Below are positions 45,698-55,254 of a DNA stretch of 64,000 nucleotides, piece by piece. The notes beneath the pieces are model-generated. The model ran no database searches and had not been told where the DNA came from. It saw only the letters and a program-made list of their open reading frames with translations. Position 1 is the stretch's first letter, and each line of letters begins with the position of its first letter. The position numbers and the translations under genes are program-made. This DNA is from Thalassovita taeanensis (GTDB lineage: Bacteria > Pseudomonadota > Alphaproteobacteria > Rhodobacterales > Rhodobacteraceae), in contig NZ_FOEP01000004.1 in the NCBI RefSeq assembly GCF_900110775.1, positions 7,538 through 71,537 of the forward strand, read 5' to 3'.

Positions 45698-47266
45698 ATG
45701 AGCACTGCAACACATCACAAAGGGCAGCCGGACACGGCTGCCCCCGCCATTGAGTTGCGCGGCATCTCCAAGGCCTTCGGGCCGGTGCAGGCGAACAAGG
45801 ATATTTCCATCCGGGTCATGCCCGGTACGATCCACGGGATCATCGGCGAAAACGGCGCGGGCAAGTCCACGCTGATGTCGATCCTCTATGGCTTCTACAA
45901 AGCCGACGCCGGAGAGATTTTTATCCTCGGCCAAAAAACCGCCATCCCTGACAGTCAGGCCGCGATCGCGGCGGGCATCGGCATGGTGTTCCAGCATTTC
46001 AAGCTGGTCGAAAATTTCACGGTGCTGGAAAACGTCATTCTGGGCGCCGAAGACGGGCGCCTGCTGCGCCCCAGCCTTGCCAAGGCCCGCAAATCGCTGC
46101 GCAATCTGGCGACCGAATACGGGCTGGATGTTGATCCCGACGCGGTGATCCAAGACATCGGCGTCGGCATGCAGCAGCGGGTGGAAATCCTCAAGGCGCT
46201 GTACCGTCAGGCCGATATCCTGATTTTGGACGAACCCACCGGGGTTCTGACCCCCGCCGAGGCCGATCAGCTGTTTCGCATCCTCGACCGGCTGCGCGCC
46301 GAGGGAAAAACCATCATCCTGATTACCCACAAGCTGCGCGAGATCATGGAGATCACCGATACCGTGTCCGTCATGCGCCGCGGTGAAATGACCGCCACGG
46401 TCAAGACCGCCGACACCAGCCCCGAGGCGCTGGCCGAACTGATGGTCGGCCGTAAGGTCCTGTTACAGGTGGAAAAACAACCCGCCCGCCCCGGTGCCAC
46501 CATGCTTGAGGTCGAAAACCTGCACGTCACCGATGAAAAGGGCGTCGAGCGCCTGAAAGGCATCTCTCTTGAGATCAAGGCGGGCGAAATCCTTGGCATC
46601 GCCGGGGTCGCGGGCAATGGTCAGTCGGAGTTGCTCGAGGTGTTGGGCGGCATGATCCCCGGCACCGGAACGATCCGCGTCAACGGCCAGGATCTTGACC
46701 TCACCGGCAAGCATTCCGATGGGCGCTCGCGCCGTGCGCGCGGCATCGCCCACGTTCCCGAAGACCGCCAGCGCGAGGGCTTGATCATGCCCTACACCGC
46801 GTGGGAAAACAGCGTTTTCGGCTATCACAACGATCCGGCCTATCAGAAAAATATGCTGCTGATGAACAACGCGGGCATCCTGAAAGACGCCGACGACATG
46901 ATGAACCGCTTCGACGTGCGCCCCCCCAATCCGCGCCTGTCGGCCAAGAATTTCTCGGGTGGCAACCAGCAGAAAATCGTCGTCGCCCGCGAGATCGAGC
47001 GCAACCCCGACCTGCTGTTGGTGGGCCAGCCCACCCGCGGCGTCGACATCGGCGCGATCGAGTTCATCCACAAACAAATCATCGCCCTGCGCGATCAGGG
47101 CAAGGCGATCCTGCTGGTCAGTGTCGAGCTGGATGAAATCCTGTCGCTTTCCGATCGCATCGCGGTCATGTTTGACGGTCAGATCATGGGTGAACGCCTG
47201 CCGGGCCAGACAAATCCCCAAGAACTGGGCCTGCTGATGGCCGGCGTCGCTGGAAAGGCCGCCTGA
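45698..47266 (+). CDS. Nucleoside ABC importer, double ATP-binding protein
   Basis: A 522-residue ATPase with two ABC domains, like YufO/NupA. Domain 1: Walker A GENGAGKSTLMSILYG, signature-like IGVGMQQRVEILKALYR, Walker B ILILDEPTGVLTP, H-loop ILITHKLREI. Domain 2: a degenerate Walker A (IAGVAGNGQSELLEVLGG), signature FSGGNQQKIVVAREI and LLLVGQPTRGVD in place of a Walker B glutamate. Only domain 1 should hydrolyse ATP fully, which is usual for this family. It starts right at the end of the binding-protein gene. Confidence 0.94.
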   Translation: MSTATHHKGQPDTAAPAIELRGISKAFGPVQANKDISIRVMPGTIHGIIGENGAGKSTLMSILYGFYKADAGEIFILGQKTAIPDSQAAIAAGIGMVFQHFKLVENFTVLENVILGAEDGRLLRPSLAKARKSLRNLATEYGLDVDPDAVIQDIGVGMQQRVEILKALYRQADILILDEPTGVLTPAEADQLFRILDRLRAEGKTIILITHKLREIMEITDTVSVMRRGEMTATVKTADTSPEALAELMVGRKVLLQVEKQPARPGATMLEVENLHVTDEKGVERLKGISLEIKAGEILGIAGVAGNGQSELLEVLGGMIPGTGTIRVNGQDLDLTGKHSDGRSRRARGIAHVPEDRQREGLIMPYTAWENSVFGYHNDPAYQKNMLLMNNAGILKDADDMMNRFDVRPPNPRLSAKNFSGGNQQKIVVAREIERNPDLLLVGQPTRGVDIGAIEFIHKQIIALRDQGKAILLVSVELDEILSLSDRIAVMFDGQIMGERLPGQTNPQELGLLMAGVAGKAA

Positions 47267-48360
47267 TGGACAAAATGCCGAAATGGGCCGACGTGATCCT
47301 GATCCCGCTGATCTCGCTGCTGCTGGCCGCGATAATCTCGGCGCTGGTGATCCTGGCAATTGGCGAAGACCCGATTGCCGCCGTCAAGCTGATGGTGAAC
47401 GGCGCGCTCGGCTCGACCTATGGCTGGGGCTATACGCTCTATTACGCCACCAACTTCATGTTCACCGGGCTGGCCGTGGCCGTGGCCTTTCACGCCAGCC
47501 TGTTCAACATCGGCGGCGAAGGTCAGGCGATGCTGGGCGGCTTGGGCGTGGCGCTGATCTGCCTGTTCGTGCCGTGGCCGCATTGGTCGCTGGCGCTGCT
47601 GGGCGCGACTGCAGCGGCCGCCGTCTTCGGGGCCGCCTGGGCCGCGATCCCGGCCTATCTTCAGGCCAGACGCGGCAGCCACATCGTGATCACCACGATC
47701 ATGTTCAACTTTATCGCCGCCGCGGTGCTGAACTATGTTCTGGTCAACGTCCTGCGCCCCACCGGCCAGATGGACCCGGCGACCGGTAAATTCCCCACCG
47801 CCACCCACCTGCCAACCCTGCACGACATCCTGTCCCCCCTCGGCATCGCCTTTTCCAAGGCCGCCCCGGCAAATGTCAGCCTGATCGTCGCGGTTCTGGC
47901 CTGTGTTGCGGTCTGGCTGCTGATCTGGCGCACCCGTTTCGGATACGAACTGCGCGCCTATGGCTTCAGCGAAAGCGGCGCGCGCTATGCCGGGATCTCG
48001 CCCTTTCGCATCACCATGCTGGCGATGATGATCTCTGGCGGGCTGGCCGGGATGATGGCCATCAACAACGTCATGGGCGAGGCCGAGCGCCTGGTGATGA
48101 ACGCAGTCGAGGGCGCCGGCTTCATCGGCATCGCCGTCGCGCTGATGGGCCGCAACCACCCGTTTGGAGTGTTTCTGGCCGCGATCCTGTTCGGCTTTCT
48201 CTATCAGGGCGGTGCCGAGCTGGCGCTCTGGACCTCGATCCCGCGCGAACTGATCACCGTCATTCAGGCGCTGGTGATCCTGTTCACCGGCGCGCTGGAC
48301 AACATGGTGCGGATGCCGCTGGAAAAACTGTTCCTCGCGCTGCGCCGCAAGGAGGGCTGA
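47266..48360 (+). CDS. Nucleoside ABC importer permease 1
   Basis: A 364-residue inner-membrane permease (BPD_transp_2 family) with about ten hydrophobic segments. FTGLAVAVAFHASLFNIGGEGQ is the conserved core helix and loop; RTRFGYELRAYGFSESGARYAGIS is the coupling region to the ATPase. The start ATG overlaps the ATPase stop (TGATGG). Paired with the next gene. Confidence 0.93.
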   Translation: MDKMPKWADVILIPLISLLLAAIISALVILAIGEDPIAAVKLMVNGALGSTYGWGYTLYYATNFMFTGLAVAVAFHASLFNIGGEGQAMLGGLGVALICLFVPWPHWSLALLGATAAAAVFGAAWAAIPAYLQARRGSHIVITTIMFNFIAAAVLNYVLVNVLRPTGQMDPATGKFPTATHLPTLHDILSPLGIAFSKAAPANVSLIVAVLACVAVWLLIWRTRFGYELRAYGFSESGARYAGISPFRITMLAMMISGGLAGMMAINNVMGEAERLVMNAVEGAGFIGIAVALMGRNHPFGVFLAAILFGFLYQGGAELALWTSIPRELITVIQALVILFTGALDNMVRMPLEKLFLALRRKEG

Positions 48361-48364
48361 GAGC

Positions 48365-49330
48365 ATGGACTACCTCACCATCCTGCAAATCCTCGACAGC
48401 ACGATCCGTCTGGCCACGCCGCTGCTGCTGGCCTGTCTGGCCGGGCTGTTTTCCGAACGCGCCGGGATTTTCGACATCGGGCTGGAAGGCAAGATGCTGA
48501 TGGCCGCCTTTCTGTCCGCCGCCGTGGCCTATGTCAGCGGTTCGGCCTGGCTGGGCCTGCTGGCCGGAATCGCCGCCTCGATGGCGCTGTCCATCCTGCA
48601 TGGCCTTGCCTCGATCACCTTTCGCGGAAATCAGCTGATCTCCGGCGTGGCGATCAATTTTCTGGCGGCGGGGCTGACCGTTCTGATCGCACAGGACTGG
48701 TTCCGCCAAGGGGGCCGCACGCCGTCACTGGCAGGCAATGCCCGGTTCGAACCGATCACCCTGCCCTTTGCCGAAACCCTGCAGAGCGTCCCGGTGCTGG
48801 GGCCACTCTATCATGACCTGATCTCGGGCCATACCGCGCTGGTCTATCTGGCCTTCGCCTGCGTGCCCGCCACATGGTGGGTCCTGTACCGCACCCGCTT
48901 CGGCCTGCGCCTGCGTGCGGTGGGCGAAAACCCCGCTGCGGTCGATACGGCTGGCGTCTCGGTCGTGGGGCTGCGCTATGCCGCTGTGGTGATCTGCGGC
49001 ATTCTGTGCGGCATCGCGGGCGCCTATCTTGCCACCGCGCTTCAGGCCGGGTTCGTCAAGGACATGACTGCGGGCCGCGGCTATATCGCGCTGGCAGCGC
49101 TGATCTTTGCCAAATGGCGGCCATGGTACGCGCTGTCGGCCACATTGCTGTTCGGCCTGCTGCAAGCGGTCGCCCTTCGGTACCAGAACATCGACCTTGG
49201 CGGCGTGATCATTCCAGTGCAGGTGATGGATGCGCTGCCCTATATCCTGACCGTGGTCATTCTGGCGGGCTTTGTCGGCAAGGCCATTCCGCCACGCGCC
49301 GGTGGCGAACCCTATGTGAAAGAACGCTAA
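48365..49330 (+). CDS. Nucleoside ABC importer permease 2
   Basis: A 321-residue inner-membrane permease, homologous to the previous one. SERAGIFDIGLEGKMLMAAF is the conserved segment and RTRFGLRLRAVGENPAAVDTAGV the coupling region. AAGGAGGGCTGAGAGC lies upstream of the start. It ends the importer operon and is followed by a hairpin. Confidence 0.93.
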   Translation: MDYLTILQILDSTIRLATPLLLACLAGLFSERAGIFDIGLEGKMLMAAFLSAAVAYVSGSAWLGLLAGIAASMALSILHGLASITFRGNQLISGVAINFLAAGLTVLIAQDWFRQGGRTPSLAGNARFEPITLPFAETLQSVPVLGPLYHDLISGHTALVYLAFACVPATWWVLYRTRFGLRLRAVGENPAAVDTAGVSVVGLRYAAVVICGILCGIAGAYLATALQAGFVKDMTAGRGYIALAALIFAKWRPWYALSATLLFGLLQAVALRYQNIDLGGVIIPVQVMDALPYILTVVILAGFVGKAIPPRAGGEPYVKER

Positions 49331-49343
49331 GCAAATCCCACCC

Positions 49344-49364
49344 TGCCCGGCCTTGTGCCGGGCA
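49344..49364 (+). terminator. Probable terminator after the nucleoside importer
   Basis: 8-bp stem TGCCCGGC / GCCGGGCA with loop CTTGT, then AATTCGTTTTG. The stem is strong; the T stretch is displaced by six bases. Confidence 0.5.
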
Positions 49365-49424
49365 AATTCGTTTTGCCCCTCTGGTTTCCTTGCCAAATCA
49401 TCCGAGCCCGCGCTAGGAAAGATC

Positions 49425-50348
49425 ATGCAAATTTACCTGCCCATCGCCGAAGTTTCGGTCAATGCCTTCCTTCTGCTGGGGCTGGGCGGCATTGTGGGCA
49501 TCCTGTCGGGCATTTTCGGCGTCGGCGGCGGGTTCCTGATCACGCCGCTGCTGTTCTTTGTCGGCATCCCTCCGGCGGTCGCCGTGGCCACCTCGGCCAA
49601 CCAGATCGTCGCCTCGTCTTTCTCGGCCCTGCTGGCCCACCTGAAACGCAAAACCGTTGACCTGAAAATGGGCACCGTGCTGCTGGCGGGCGGGCTGATC
49701 GGCTCGGCCATTGGCGTGGTGGTGTTCAACTACCTCAAGGCACTGGGTCAGGTCGATCTGCTGGTGCGGCTGTGTTATGTGGTGTTTCTGGGTGTCATTG
49801 GCGCGCTGATGCTGGTCGAAAGCCTGCGTGCCATCCGCCGCGCCCGCCGTGCAGGCGGCCCCCTGAAGAAACGCAAACAACGCAACTGGGTCCACGCCCT
49901 GCCGTTCAAAATGCGGTTTCGCGTGTCGGGCCTCTATATCTCGGTCATCCCGCCCATGCTGGTGGGGCTGGCGGTCGGGCTGCTTGCCGCGATCATGGGC
50001 GTCGGCGGCGGCTTCATCATGGTGCCCGCGATGATCTATATTCTGGGCATGCCCACCAAGGTCGTGGTCGGCACCTCGCTGTTTCAGATTATCTTCGTCG
50101 CCGCCTTCACCACGCTTCTGCACGCGATCACCAACCACACCGTTGACCTGCCGCTGGCTGTGTTCCTGCTGGTGGGCGGTGTCATCGGCGCCCAGATCGG
50201 CACCGGCATCGGCGTCAAGCTCAAGGCCGAGCACCTGCGCGTGCTGCTGGCGCTTCTGGTGCTGCTGGTCTGCGGCAAGATCGCGCTCGAACTGCTTTTG
50301 CAACCGTCCGAGCTCTACTCCATCGCTGAAGAGGGGGCCAACGCATGA
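49425..50348 (+). CDS. TSUP family sulfite/sulfoacetate exporter (TauE/SafE)
   Basis: A 307-residue membrane protein with eight or so hydrophobic segments. The duplicated motif GIFGVGGGFLITPLLFFVGIP and AIMGVGGGFIMVPAMIYILG marks the two TauE/SafE halves. A cytoplasmic basic loop (RRARRAGGPLKKRKQR) lies between. Start chosen at MQIYLPIAEVSV (49425). It overlaps the TIGR02186 gene by four bases; this pair is associated with export of sulfite formed during organosulfonate degradation. Confidence 0.9.
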   Translation: MQIYLPIAEVSVNAFLLLGLGGIVGILSGIFGVGGGFLITPLLFFVGIPPAVAVATSANQIVASSFSALLAHLKRKTVDLKMGTVLLAGGLIGSAIGVVVFNYLKALGQVDLLVRLCYVVFLGVIGALMLVESLRAIRRARRAGGPLKKRKQRNWVHALPFKMRFRVSGLYISVIPPMLVGLAVGLLAAIMGVGGGFIMVPAMIYILGMPTKVVVGTSLFQIIFVAAFTTLLHAITNHTVDLPLAVFLLVGGVIGAQIGTGIGVKLKAEHLRVLLALLVLLVCGKIALELLLQPSELYSIAEEGANA

Positions 50349-51115
50349 TCCGCGCGGCCCTGCTCCTGTTGTTCTTGCTGCTGCCGCTGCGCGGCGTCAG
50401 CGCCGAAACAGAACAGGTCGTTCTGGGCCTCAGCCACAGCCGCGTGGCGATCACAGCGCGGTTTGACGGCTCCGATATTCTGGTCTTTGGCGCGGTCAAA
50501 CGTGAAACCCCGATCCCCGATGACCGGCTGGACGTGATCATTGCGATTGTCGGCCCATCCCACCCAACAACCGTGCGCCGCAAAAGCCGCCTCTTCGGGA
50601 TCTGGATCAACACCGCCGCGGTCGAGGTCGACAGCGCCCCCGCCTTCTATGCCGTCGCCACCAGCGGTCCGCTCGGCACCGTCCTGTCTGATACCGAGGA
50701 CCTGCGCCACCGTATCTCGATCAGGCGCGCGATCCGCTCGGTCGGCGCGCCCTCTGAACTGGGCGACGCACAGGATTTCACCCGCGCGCTGATCCGGATC
50801 AAGCAAAACGACGGCAGCTATCAGCTGCTCGAAGGCGCGGTCGAGGTCGATCAGCAAACCCTGTTCCGCACCTCGATCGCCCTGCCCTCCAACCTGACCG
50901 AGGGGAATTACGCCACCCGCATCTTCCTGACCCGCAATGGCGCAGTGGTGTCGCACTTTGAAACCGTGATTGATGTGCGCAAAGTCGGGCTTGAGCGGTT
51001 CCTGTTCAACCTCGCGCGCGAACAGGCGCTGGCCTATGGGCTGCTGTCGCTGGCGATCGCCATTGCCGCAGGCTGGTTGGCTTCGACCGCCTTCCGGCTT
51101 CTGCGCAACAGCTAG
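50345..51115 (+). CDS. TIGR02186 family membrane protein
   Basis: A 256-residue protein with an N-terminal signal segment (LLLLFLLLPLRGVSA), a periplasmic beta-rich body (VVLGLSHSRVAITARFDGSD, IVGPSHPTTVRRKSRLFGIW) and a single C-terminal membrane helix (LLSLAIAIAAGWLASTAFRL). It is typical of alphaproteobacterial proteins encoded directly after TauE/SafE exporters. The four-base overlap with the exporter suggests that they work together. The biochemical role is not established. Confidence 0.88.
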   Translation: MIRAALLLLFLLLPLRGVSAETEQVVLGLSHSRVAITARFDGSDILVFGAVKRETPIPDDRLDVIIAIVGPSHPTTVRRKSRLFGIWINTAAVEVDSAPAFYAVATSGPLGTVLSDTEDLRHRISIRRAIRSVGAPSELGDAQDFTRALIRIKQNDGSYQLLEGAVEVDQQTLFRTSIALPSNLTEGNYATRIFLTRNGAVVSHFETVIDVRKVGLERFLFNLAREQALAYGLLSLAIAIAAGWLASTAFRLLRNS

Positions 51116-51121
51116 GCGCCG

Positions 51122-51841
51122 CTATCCGCGCCCGACATAGGGCATCTTCGTCGCCATCAGGGTCATGAACTGCACATTGGCCTCAGGCCCCAACCCCGCC
51201 ATCTGCACCACGGCGCGCGCCACGTCCGCCACGTCCATCGTCGGTGGCGGGCTGTCGGGATTGGCGGCAATGATCCCCTCCAGCAACTCGGTCCGGGCGT
51301 TGCCAATGTCGATCTGACCGCAGGCAATATCAAACGCCCGCCCATCCAGCGACAGGCTTTTGGTCAGCCCCGTCACCGCATGTTTCGTCGTCGTGTAACA
51401 CACCGACCCCGCGCGCGGGCTGTGCGCACTGATCGAGCCGTTGTTGATGATCCGCCCGCCCTGCGGCTCCTGCGCCCGCATGATCCGGAACGCGGCTCGC
51501 GCGCACAGGAACATCCCGTCCAGATTGACCTCCCGCACCTGCCGCCAGTCCTCGACCGACAGCTCGTCGATCATCGCGGCGCGGCCGAACATCCCGGCAT
51601 TGTTGAACAACACATCCAACCGCCCAGCCCGCGCGACGAAGCTGTCAAACGCCGCGTCCACCGCCTCTGGGTCACTCACATCGCAGGGCAACAGCACCGC
51701 GTGCGCCTGCCCCGCCGCCACCTCTTCCAGGGCCGCACGCCGCCGCGCCAGCATCCCGACACGCCAGCCGTCGGCCAGAAACGCCCGCGCACAGGCGGCG
51801 CCGATCCCGGCACTCGCGCCGGTGATGATAATGCTCCTCAT
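51122..51841 (-). CDS. Short-chain dehydrogenase/reductase
   Basis: A 239-residue SDR oxidoreductase. Rossmann motif [16 protein letters not shown] (TGxxxGIG, residues 6-13), NNAGMFGRA (NNAG), catalytic Ser in [14 protein letters not shown] and the [10 protein letters not shown] pair Tyr-x-x-x-Lys. The Arg-rich segment after beta 2 ([10 protein letters not shown]) suggests preference for NADP(H). Substrate unknown. The start overlaps the stop of the helicase gene, so the two may be cotranscribed. Confidence 0.92.
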   Translation of the reverse strand: MRSIIITGASAGIGAACARAFLADGWRVGMLARRRAALEEVAAGQAHAVLLPCDVSDPEAVDAAFDSFVARAGRLDVLFNNAGMFGRAAMIDELSVEDWRQVREVNLDGMFLCARAAFRIMRAQEPQGGRIINNGSISAHSPRAGSVCYTTTKHAVTGLTKSLSLDGRAFDIACGQIDIGNARTELLEGIIAANPDSPPPTMDVADVARAVVQMAGLGPEANVQFMTLMATKMPYVGRG

Positions 51842-53376
51842 GCGTCCTCCGTACTGTCAGGCTGCAACACCAGCTGTGCCGCCGGGGCGGCGCGCAGATC
51901 GTCCACCCGCAACGGCCCCTCGGGCTTCGACAACCGCGCCCGCACCACCCAGAACAGGCGCTGCTCGGCCCGCGTGATCGCCACATAGGCCAGCCGCTTC
52001 CACAACGGCTGCCCGGCCTCGATCCGCCCCATTCGCGCCGCCGCATACAGGTCCGGCGCAAATACCTGCACGTTCTCCCATTGCGAGCCCTGCGCCTTGT
52101 GGATCGTCACCGCCGCGCCGTGCAAAAACACCGCCCCCATCCGCGCAGCAAACGGAATGAACGGCTCTTCCTCACCCGGCTTTTCGATCTTCACGATCGA
52201 CGCCGCGCTCACCTGCGGGTCTTCGGCCCCCATCACGTGCAGCCGTGAAAACCCCGGCTTGCGCCCCGGCCCCAGATAGATCACCTGAGCCCCCTTGATC
52301 AGCCCGCGCGCCTCAAGATCCAGCCGCTTCTTGCGGTGTTTCAGCGGCAGCTCAAGCCCGTCGCAAATCAGCGGCTCGCCTTCCAACAACTCGTCCTCGG
52401 GGGCGCCATGCACCGCCCGGAACGCGTTGATCAACCGGATTCGCGTGGCGTTGCGCCATACCAGAACCGGGCTGCGCGCCATCAGATCCACCTCGACCCG
52501 TGGCGCCCAAACCACCCGCTCATCCTTGCGCGCGGCCTCTTCGACCATCCGCTCAAATGCCTCGAACCCCAGCTCGGGGTCCGCCAGCGCATGCGCCAGA
52601 TCCAAAATCGGGTTGTCCGCCTCTTGCCGGTGAATTCGGTTCAATACCAACCGCGACGGCGCCGGAAGCCGTTCAAAAATCATTTCACCCGACAGCCCGA
52701 CCGGCGCCAACTGCGCCGGATCGCCAAACAGCACCAGCGTCGGAAAAATTTCTTTCAGATCGTTGAACTGCTTTTCATCCAGCATCGAGGCTTCATCGAT
52801 GAACCCGATATCCAGCCCCTCTTCGCGCCGCTTCCACCCGGTGATGAAATCCGACCCGCGCAACCCGGCCGCCGCAAATGCACCCGGAACGGACTTGTGA
52901 ATCTGGTAAAATGCGTGCGCCCGGTCCAACGCCAGATCGGTCAGCCCCTCAATCTGTGGTCGCTCACCCGATCCGGCCAGCCACTCGGCAATCCGCTCGT
53001 ATTCCGGGTCGTAAACCGGCGTATATAAAATGCGGTGAATCGTCGTCGCGGGCACGCCGCGCATCCGCAGCACACTCGCCGCCTTGTTGGTGGGCGCCAA
53101 AATCGCCAGCGTTCGCCGTTCCTTGCGCTTGCGCCCTTCGAAATCCGACGACACGACCTCAACGCCGCCCGCCTCCAACGCCTTGTAAAGCTCGGCCAAA
53201 AGCAGCGTCTTGCCCGATCCGGCCTTGCCCGTCACCGCCAGAACCTGCTGCTTTCCGGGCTTTGGCGGTGTTACGCTTCCGTCGGTCAAATCCACCCCGA
53301 CACTGCGCAAAAGCTCGGCAATGCGGTCATAGGCTTCGGCCTGATCGTGAGAGAACTGAAGTGCGGGAACGGTCAT
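51838..53376 (-). CDS. ATP-dependent RecD-like DNA helicase
   Basis: A 512-residue superfamily 1 helicase. Walker A is [16 protein letters not shown] (about residues 49-64); motif Ia [15 protein letters not shown]; motif [18 protein letters not shown]; motif [17 protein letters not shown]; UvrD-C-like motifs [17 protein letters not shown] and [14 protein letters not shown]. It is the stand-alone RecD2-like type common in alphaproteobacteria, not a subunit of RecBCD. The exact DNA transaction is unknown. Confidence 0.92.
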   Translation of the reverse strand: MTVPALQFSHDQAEAYDRIAELLRSVGVDLTDGSVTPPKPGKQQVLAVTGKAGSGKTLLLAELYKALEAGGVEVVSSDFEGRKRKERRTLAILAPTNKAASVLRMRGVPATTIHRILYTPVYDPEYERIAEWLAGSGERPQIEGLTDLALDRAHAFYQIHKSVPGAFAAAGLRGSDFITGWKRREEGLDIGFIDEASMLDEKQFNDLKEIFPTLVLFGDPAQLAPVGLSGEMIFERLPAPSRLVLNRIHRQEADNPILDLAHALADPELGFEAFERMVEEAARKDERVVWAPRVEVDLMARSPVLVWRNATRIRLINAFRAVHGAPEDELLEGEPLICDGLELPLKHRKKRLDLEARGLIKGAQVIYLGPGRKPGFSRLHVMGAEDPQVSAASIVKIEKPGEEEPFIPFAARMGAVFLHGAAVTIHKAQGSQWENVQVFAPDLYAAARMGRIEAGQPLWKRLAYVAITRAEQRLFWVVRARLSKPEGPLRVDDLRAAPAAQLVLQPDSTEDA

Positions 53377-53417
53377 GGCGCGACCCTACAGCGGGTCCGC
53401 GCCAAGGGCCAGAGACC

Positions 53418-54062
53418 TCAGGCCGTCAGAGCAAAGCTATCTGGCTTTGGGTCGCCAAAGGCTTGGTCGAACCACATCGCCGACAGCTCGGGCGACAGCC
53501 CCGCCTGCCGTGCGACACGCGCCTTGGCCTCGGGGTTGAATTCCCACAGTCCGACGCTGATCGCATCGCGTCCTTCGCCCGACGTCCCCAGAACCGTGGG
53601 GCTGGCCCCGATCCGGCGATAGATCCGCACCATCCGCGCATCAAACACCCCGACAAAATGCCGCAGCCCGAATCTGTCTAAAATTTCGCCGCCCGCCAGC
53701 ATCAGCGCCGCCGCCACCGCCGGATCCGACCCGCGCGACAAACAGAACCGGGTGCATTCCCAGATCAGCGGGCTTTCGATTCTCACCCCTTGGGTAATAT
53801 CCAGGAAGTGTTCATTCACCATGCAGCGCCCAACCGTCGGCAAAAACCGCATCGAGCCGCCATGTGACCCGTCCGGCCGCTGCCAGATCACATAAAGTGG
53901 GTTCAATTGATCATATTGATCGCTTTCTTCGCCTTTTTCGTTCACCGTAACGTCCCAGCCAAGCCGCGTCTTGAACTGATCCGCCCGGTCCCGAAACATC
54001 GTATCCCGCAGCTTGGGATACAGGGCCATTTGGTCTGAATAAATATATCTGAGCATCGTCAT
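53418..54062 (-). CDS. Acyl-homoserine-lactone synthase (LuxI family)
   Basis: Autoinducer synthase of 214 residues. Conserved LuxI residues are visible: MALYPKLRDTMFRDRADQFK with Arg near 24 and the Phe/Trp triad (RLGWDV), YDQLNPLYVIW with Asp, GGSMRFLPTVGRCMVNEHF with Arg, and WECTRFCLSRG with Glu and Arg. It follows luxR in the same direction at 104 bases. GGAGGGTAG precedes the start. The acyl chain length of the signal cannot be read from the sequence. Confidence 0.94.
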   Translation of the reverse strand: MTMLRYIYSDQMALYPKLRDTMFRDRADQFKTRLGWDVTVNEKGEESDQYDQLNPLYVIWQRPDGSHGGSMRFLPTVGRCMVNEHFLDITQGVRIESPLIWECTRFCLSRGSDPAVAAALMLAGGEILDRFGLRHFVGVFDARMVRIYRRIGASPTVLGTSGEGRDAISVGLWEFNPEAKARVARQAGLSPELSAMWFDQAFGDPKPDSFALTA

Positions 54063-54117
54063 CTACCCTCCGAGGTGATCTCGTAGGTAAATTACGTGAA
54101 AAAAGTTAATGATTCTC

Positions 54118-54157
54118 AACCCTAACGAGTGGTTAACCTTAACAAATCGTTAGGGTT
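54118..54157. promoter_or_regulatory. Inverted repeat upstream of luxI (candidate LuxR operator)
   Basis: Exact 11-bp inverted repeat AACCCTAACGA (54118-54128) and TCGTTAGGGTT (54147-54157), separated by 18 bases. Inside the spacer lies another palindrome, GGTTAACC. On the minus strand one arm runs into TTGAGA, a possible -35 for luxI, with CGTAAT 17 bases later. No T tract directly follows, so a terminator is less likely than an operator. Confidence 0.5.
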
Positions 54158-54166
54158 AACAATGTG

Positions 54167-54877
54167 TTACACGACGATCAGCCCGCGGCTGATCGCGCGG
54201 GCAACCGCGTGGGTGGTATTGGCGGCCCCCAGCTTGAACCGCGCGCTTTCAATATAGACCCGCAAAGTGTGCTCAGAGATCGACAGCGCATCGGCCACCT
54301 GCGCCCGACTGTGCCCCATGGCAATCAAGGTGATCGCGTCCACTTCACGCGGCGACAACGGCTGTGCGGGTTCAGGTTTGCGGCCCGGTTCAAACTCCAG
54401 CGCCTTTTGGTTGCAGAAATGCGCAACCAGAATGATCGAGCGCCGGTGCATTTCCGTAAAGCGCTCCCACGTGGCATCATCGCAATTGTGGTTCACGGTG
54501 AACAAGGCGAACTGACCGTTCGGCCCACGGATCGGCACGGAAAAACCCTGATTTCCGACCCCGTACTTCAACGCATCCGTCTGGAACGTGCGCGCGGCAC
54601 GACTTGTCCAGTCCAGCATTTTCCAGTCCACTGGGTGGAACCGCTGAAAACACCCAAGGATGACCGGATCCGTTCTCAGGTATTCCTGTTCCTGATACCG
54701 CTGCGCCCATTCTGGCGAATAGGTGCCGCACCCGTACTGCTCGCCAGACGAGCTGACCCAGTGGTAAACAACGTGATCCACACGATAGTGATCGCGCAGC
54801 GCCTCTACGGCAATCTGAAGGTGCTCAAGCCCTGTAGCTTGTTCCAAATCCTCTAGGATCTGCTCCACCCGTGGCTT
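54167..54877 (-). CDS. LuxR-family quorum-sensing regulator
   Basis: A 236-residue transcription factor with an N-terminal autoinducer-binding domain (YHWVSSSGEQYGCGTYSPEW, DPVILGCFQRFHPVDW and the conserved Trp/Asp residues) and a C-terminal LuxR helix-turn-helix (LSPREVDAITLIAMGHSRAQ, with the SEHTLRVYI recognition helix). The ATG at 54877 is preferred; an upstream TTG would extend it inside the preceding gene. It lies directly upstream of luxI, the typical I/R pairing, so the cognate signal is probably the AHL made by that enzyme. Confidence 0.92.
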   Translation of the reverse strand, partial: KPRVEQILEDLEQATGLEHLQIAVEALRDHYRVDHVVYHWVSSSGEQYGCGTYSPEWAQRYQEQEYLRTDPVILGCFQRFHPVDWKMLDWTSRAARTFQTDALKYGVGNQGFSVPIRGPNGQFALFTVNHNCDDATWERFTEMHRRSIILVAHFCNQKALEFEPGRKPEPAQPLSPREVDAITLIAMGHSRAQVADALSISEHTLRVYIESARFKLGAANTTHAVARAISRGLIVV

Positions 54878-55040
54878 CATCGCCGTGTACCGCAAGCGCT
54901 GCCCTTTCGTTGACAGATGCGATCTCGGCCCGTGCAATCACTTTCGCCACATCCAGATGCTCAGCCAACAAGGCGTGACCATTTTTCTGTGCGAAGTTTT
55001 TCAGGTCCGAGAGAACATCCAGTATCCAGTCATTCTTCAT
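54825..55040 (-). CDS. Small protein encoded upstream of and overlapping luxR
   Basis: A 71-residue protein beginning MKNDWILDVLSDLKNFAQKN, helical and mostly acidic/polar, ending GGADPRGFGTSYRA. Its frame overlaps luxR by about 53 bases, and the helical N-terminal half looks like genuine protein sequence. I recall similar short proteins ahead of luxR genes in Roseobacter relatives, but cannot verify this here. It may set luxR translation through coupling or have an independent role. Confidence 0.6.
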   Translation of the reverse strand: MKNDWILDVLSDLKNFAQKNGHALLAEHLDVAKVIARAEIASVNERAALAVHGDEATGGADPRGFGTSYRA

Positions 55041-55197
55041 GGTTAACTTTCTTCATATTAGGTCAACGAAGCAATAACACAACCATAGCATGTGATCCCC
55101 GCCCAATAAAATTCGCGAATATCAACTCCCCCAAAATAGCGAGGGCAGTGTTTACAAATCATTGAAGTCGCAAATATTCAGTCCACACAAACGCAAA

Positions 55198-55226
55198 GCC
55201 CGCAGGATCGGTTTGATCCTGCGGGC
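55198..55226 (-). terminator. Terminator after ccr
   Basis: 12-bp perfect stem GCCCGCAGGATC / GATCCTGCGGGC with a five-base loop. On the minus strand it is followed by TTTGCGTTT; on the plus strand by CTTTGTTT. It lies 29 bases past the ccr stop. Confidence 0.8.
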
Positions 55227-55254
55227 CTTTGTTTCCGAATCCGAAACGGATTGT

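Noticed and set aside
54118-54157. Inverted repeat read as a terminator of luxR
   Set aside because: The loop is long (18 bases) and no T tract follows directly on the minus strand, so an operator was preferred, with modest confidence.
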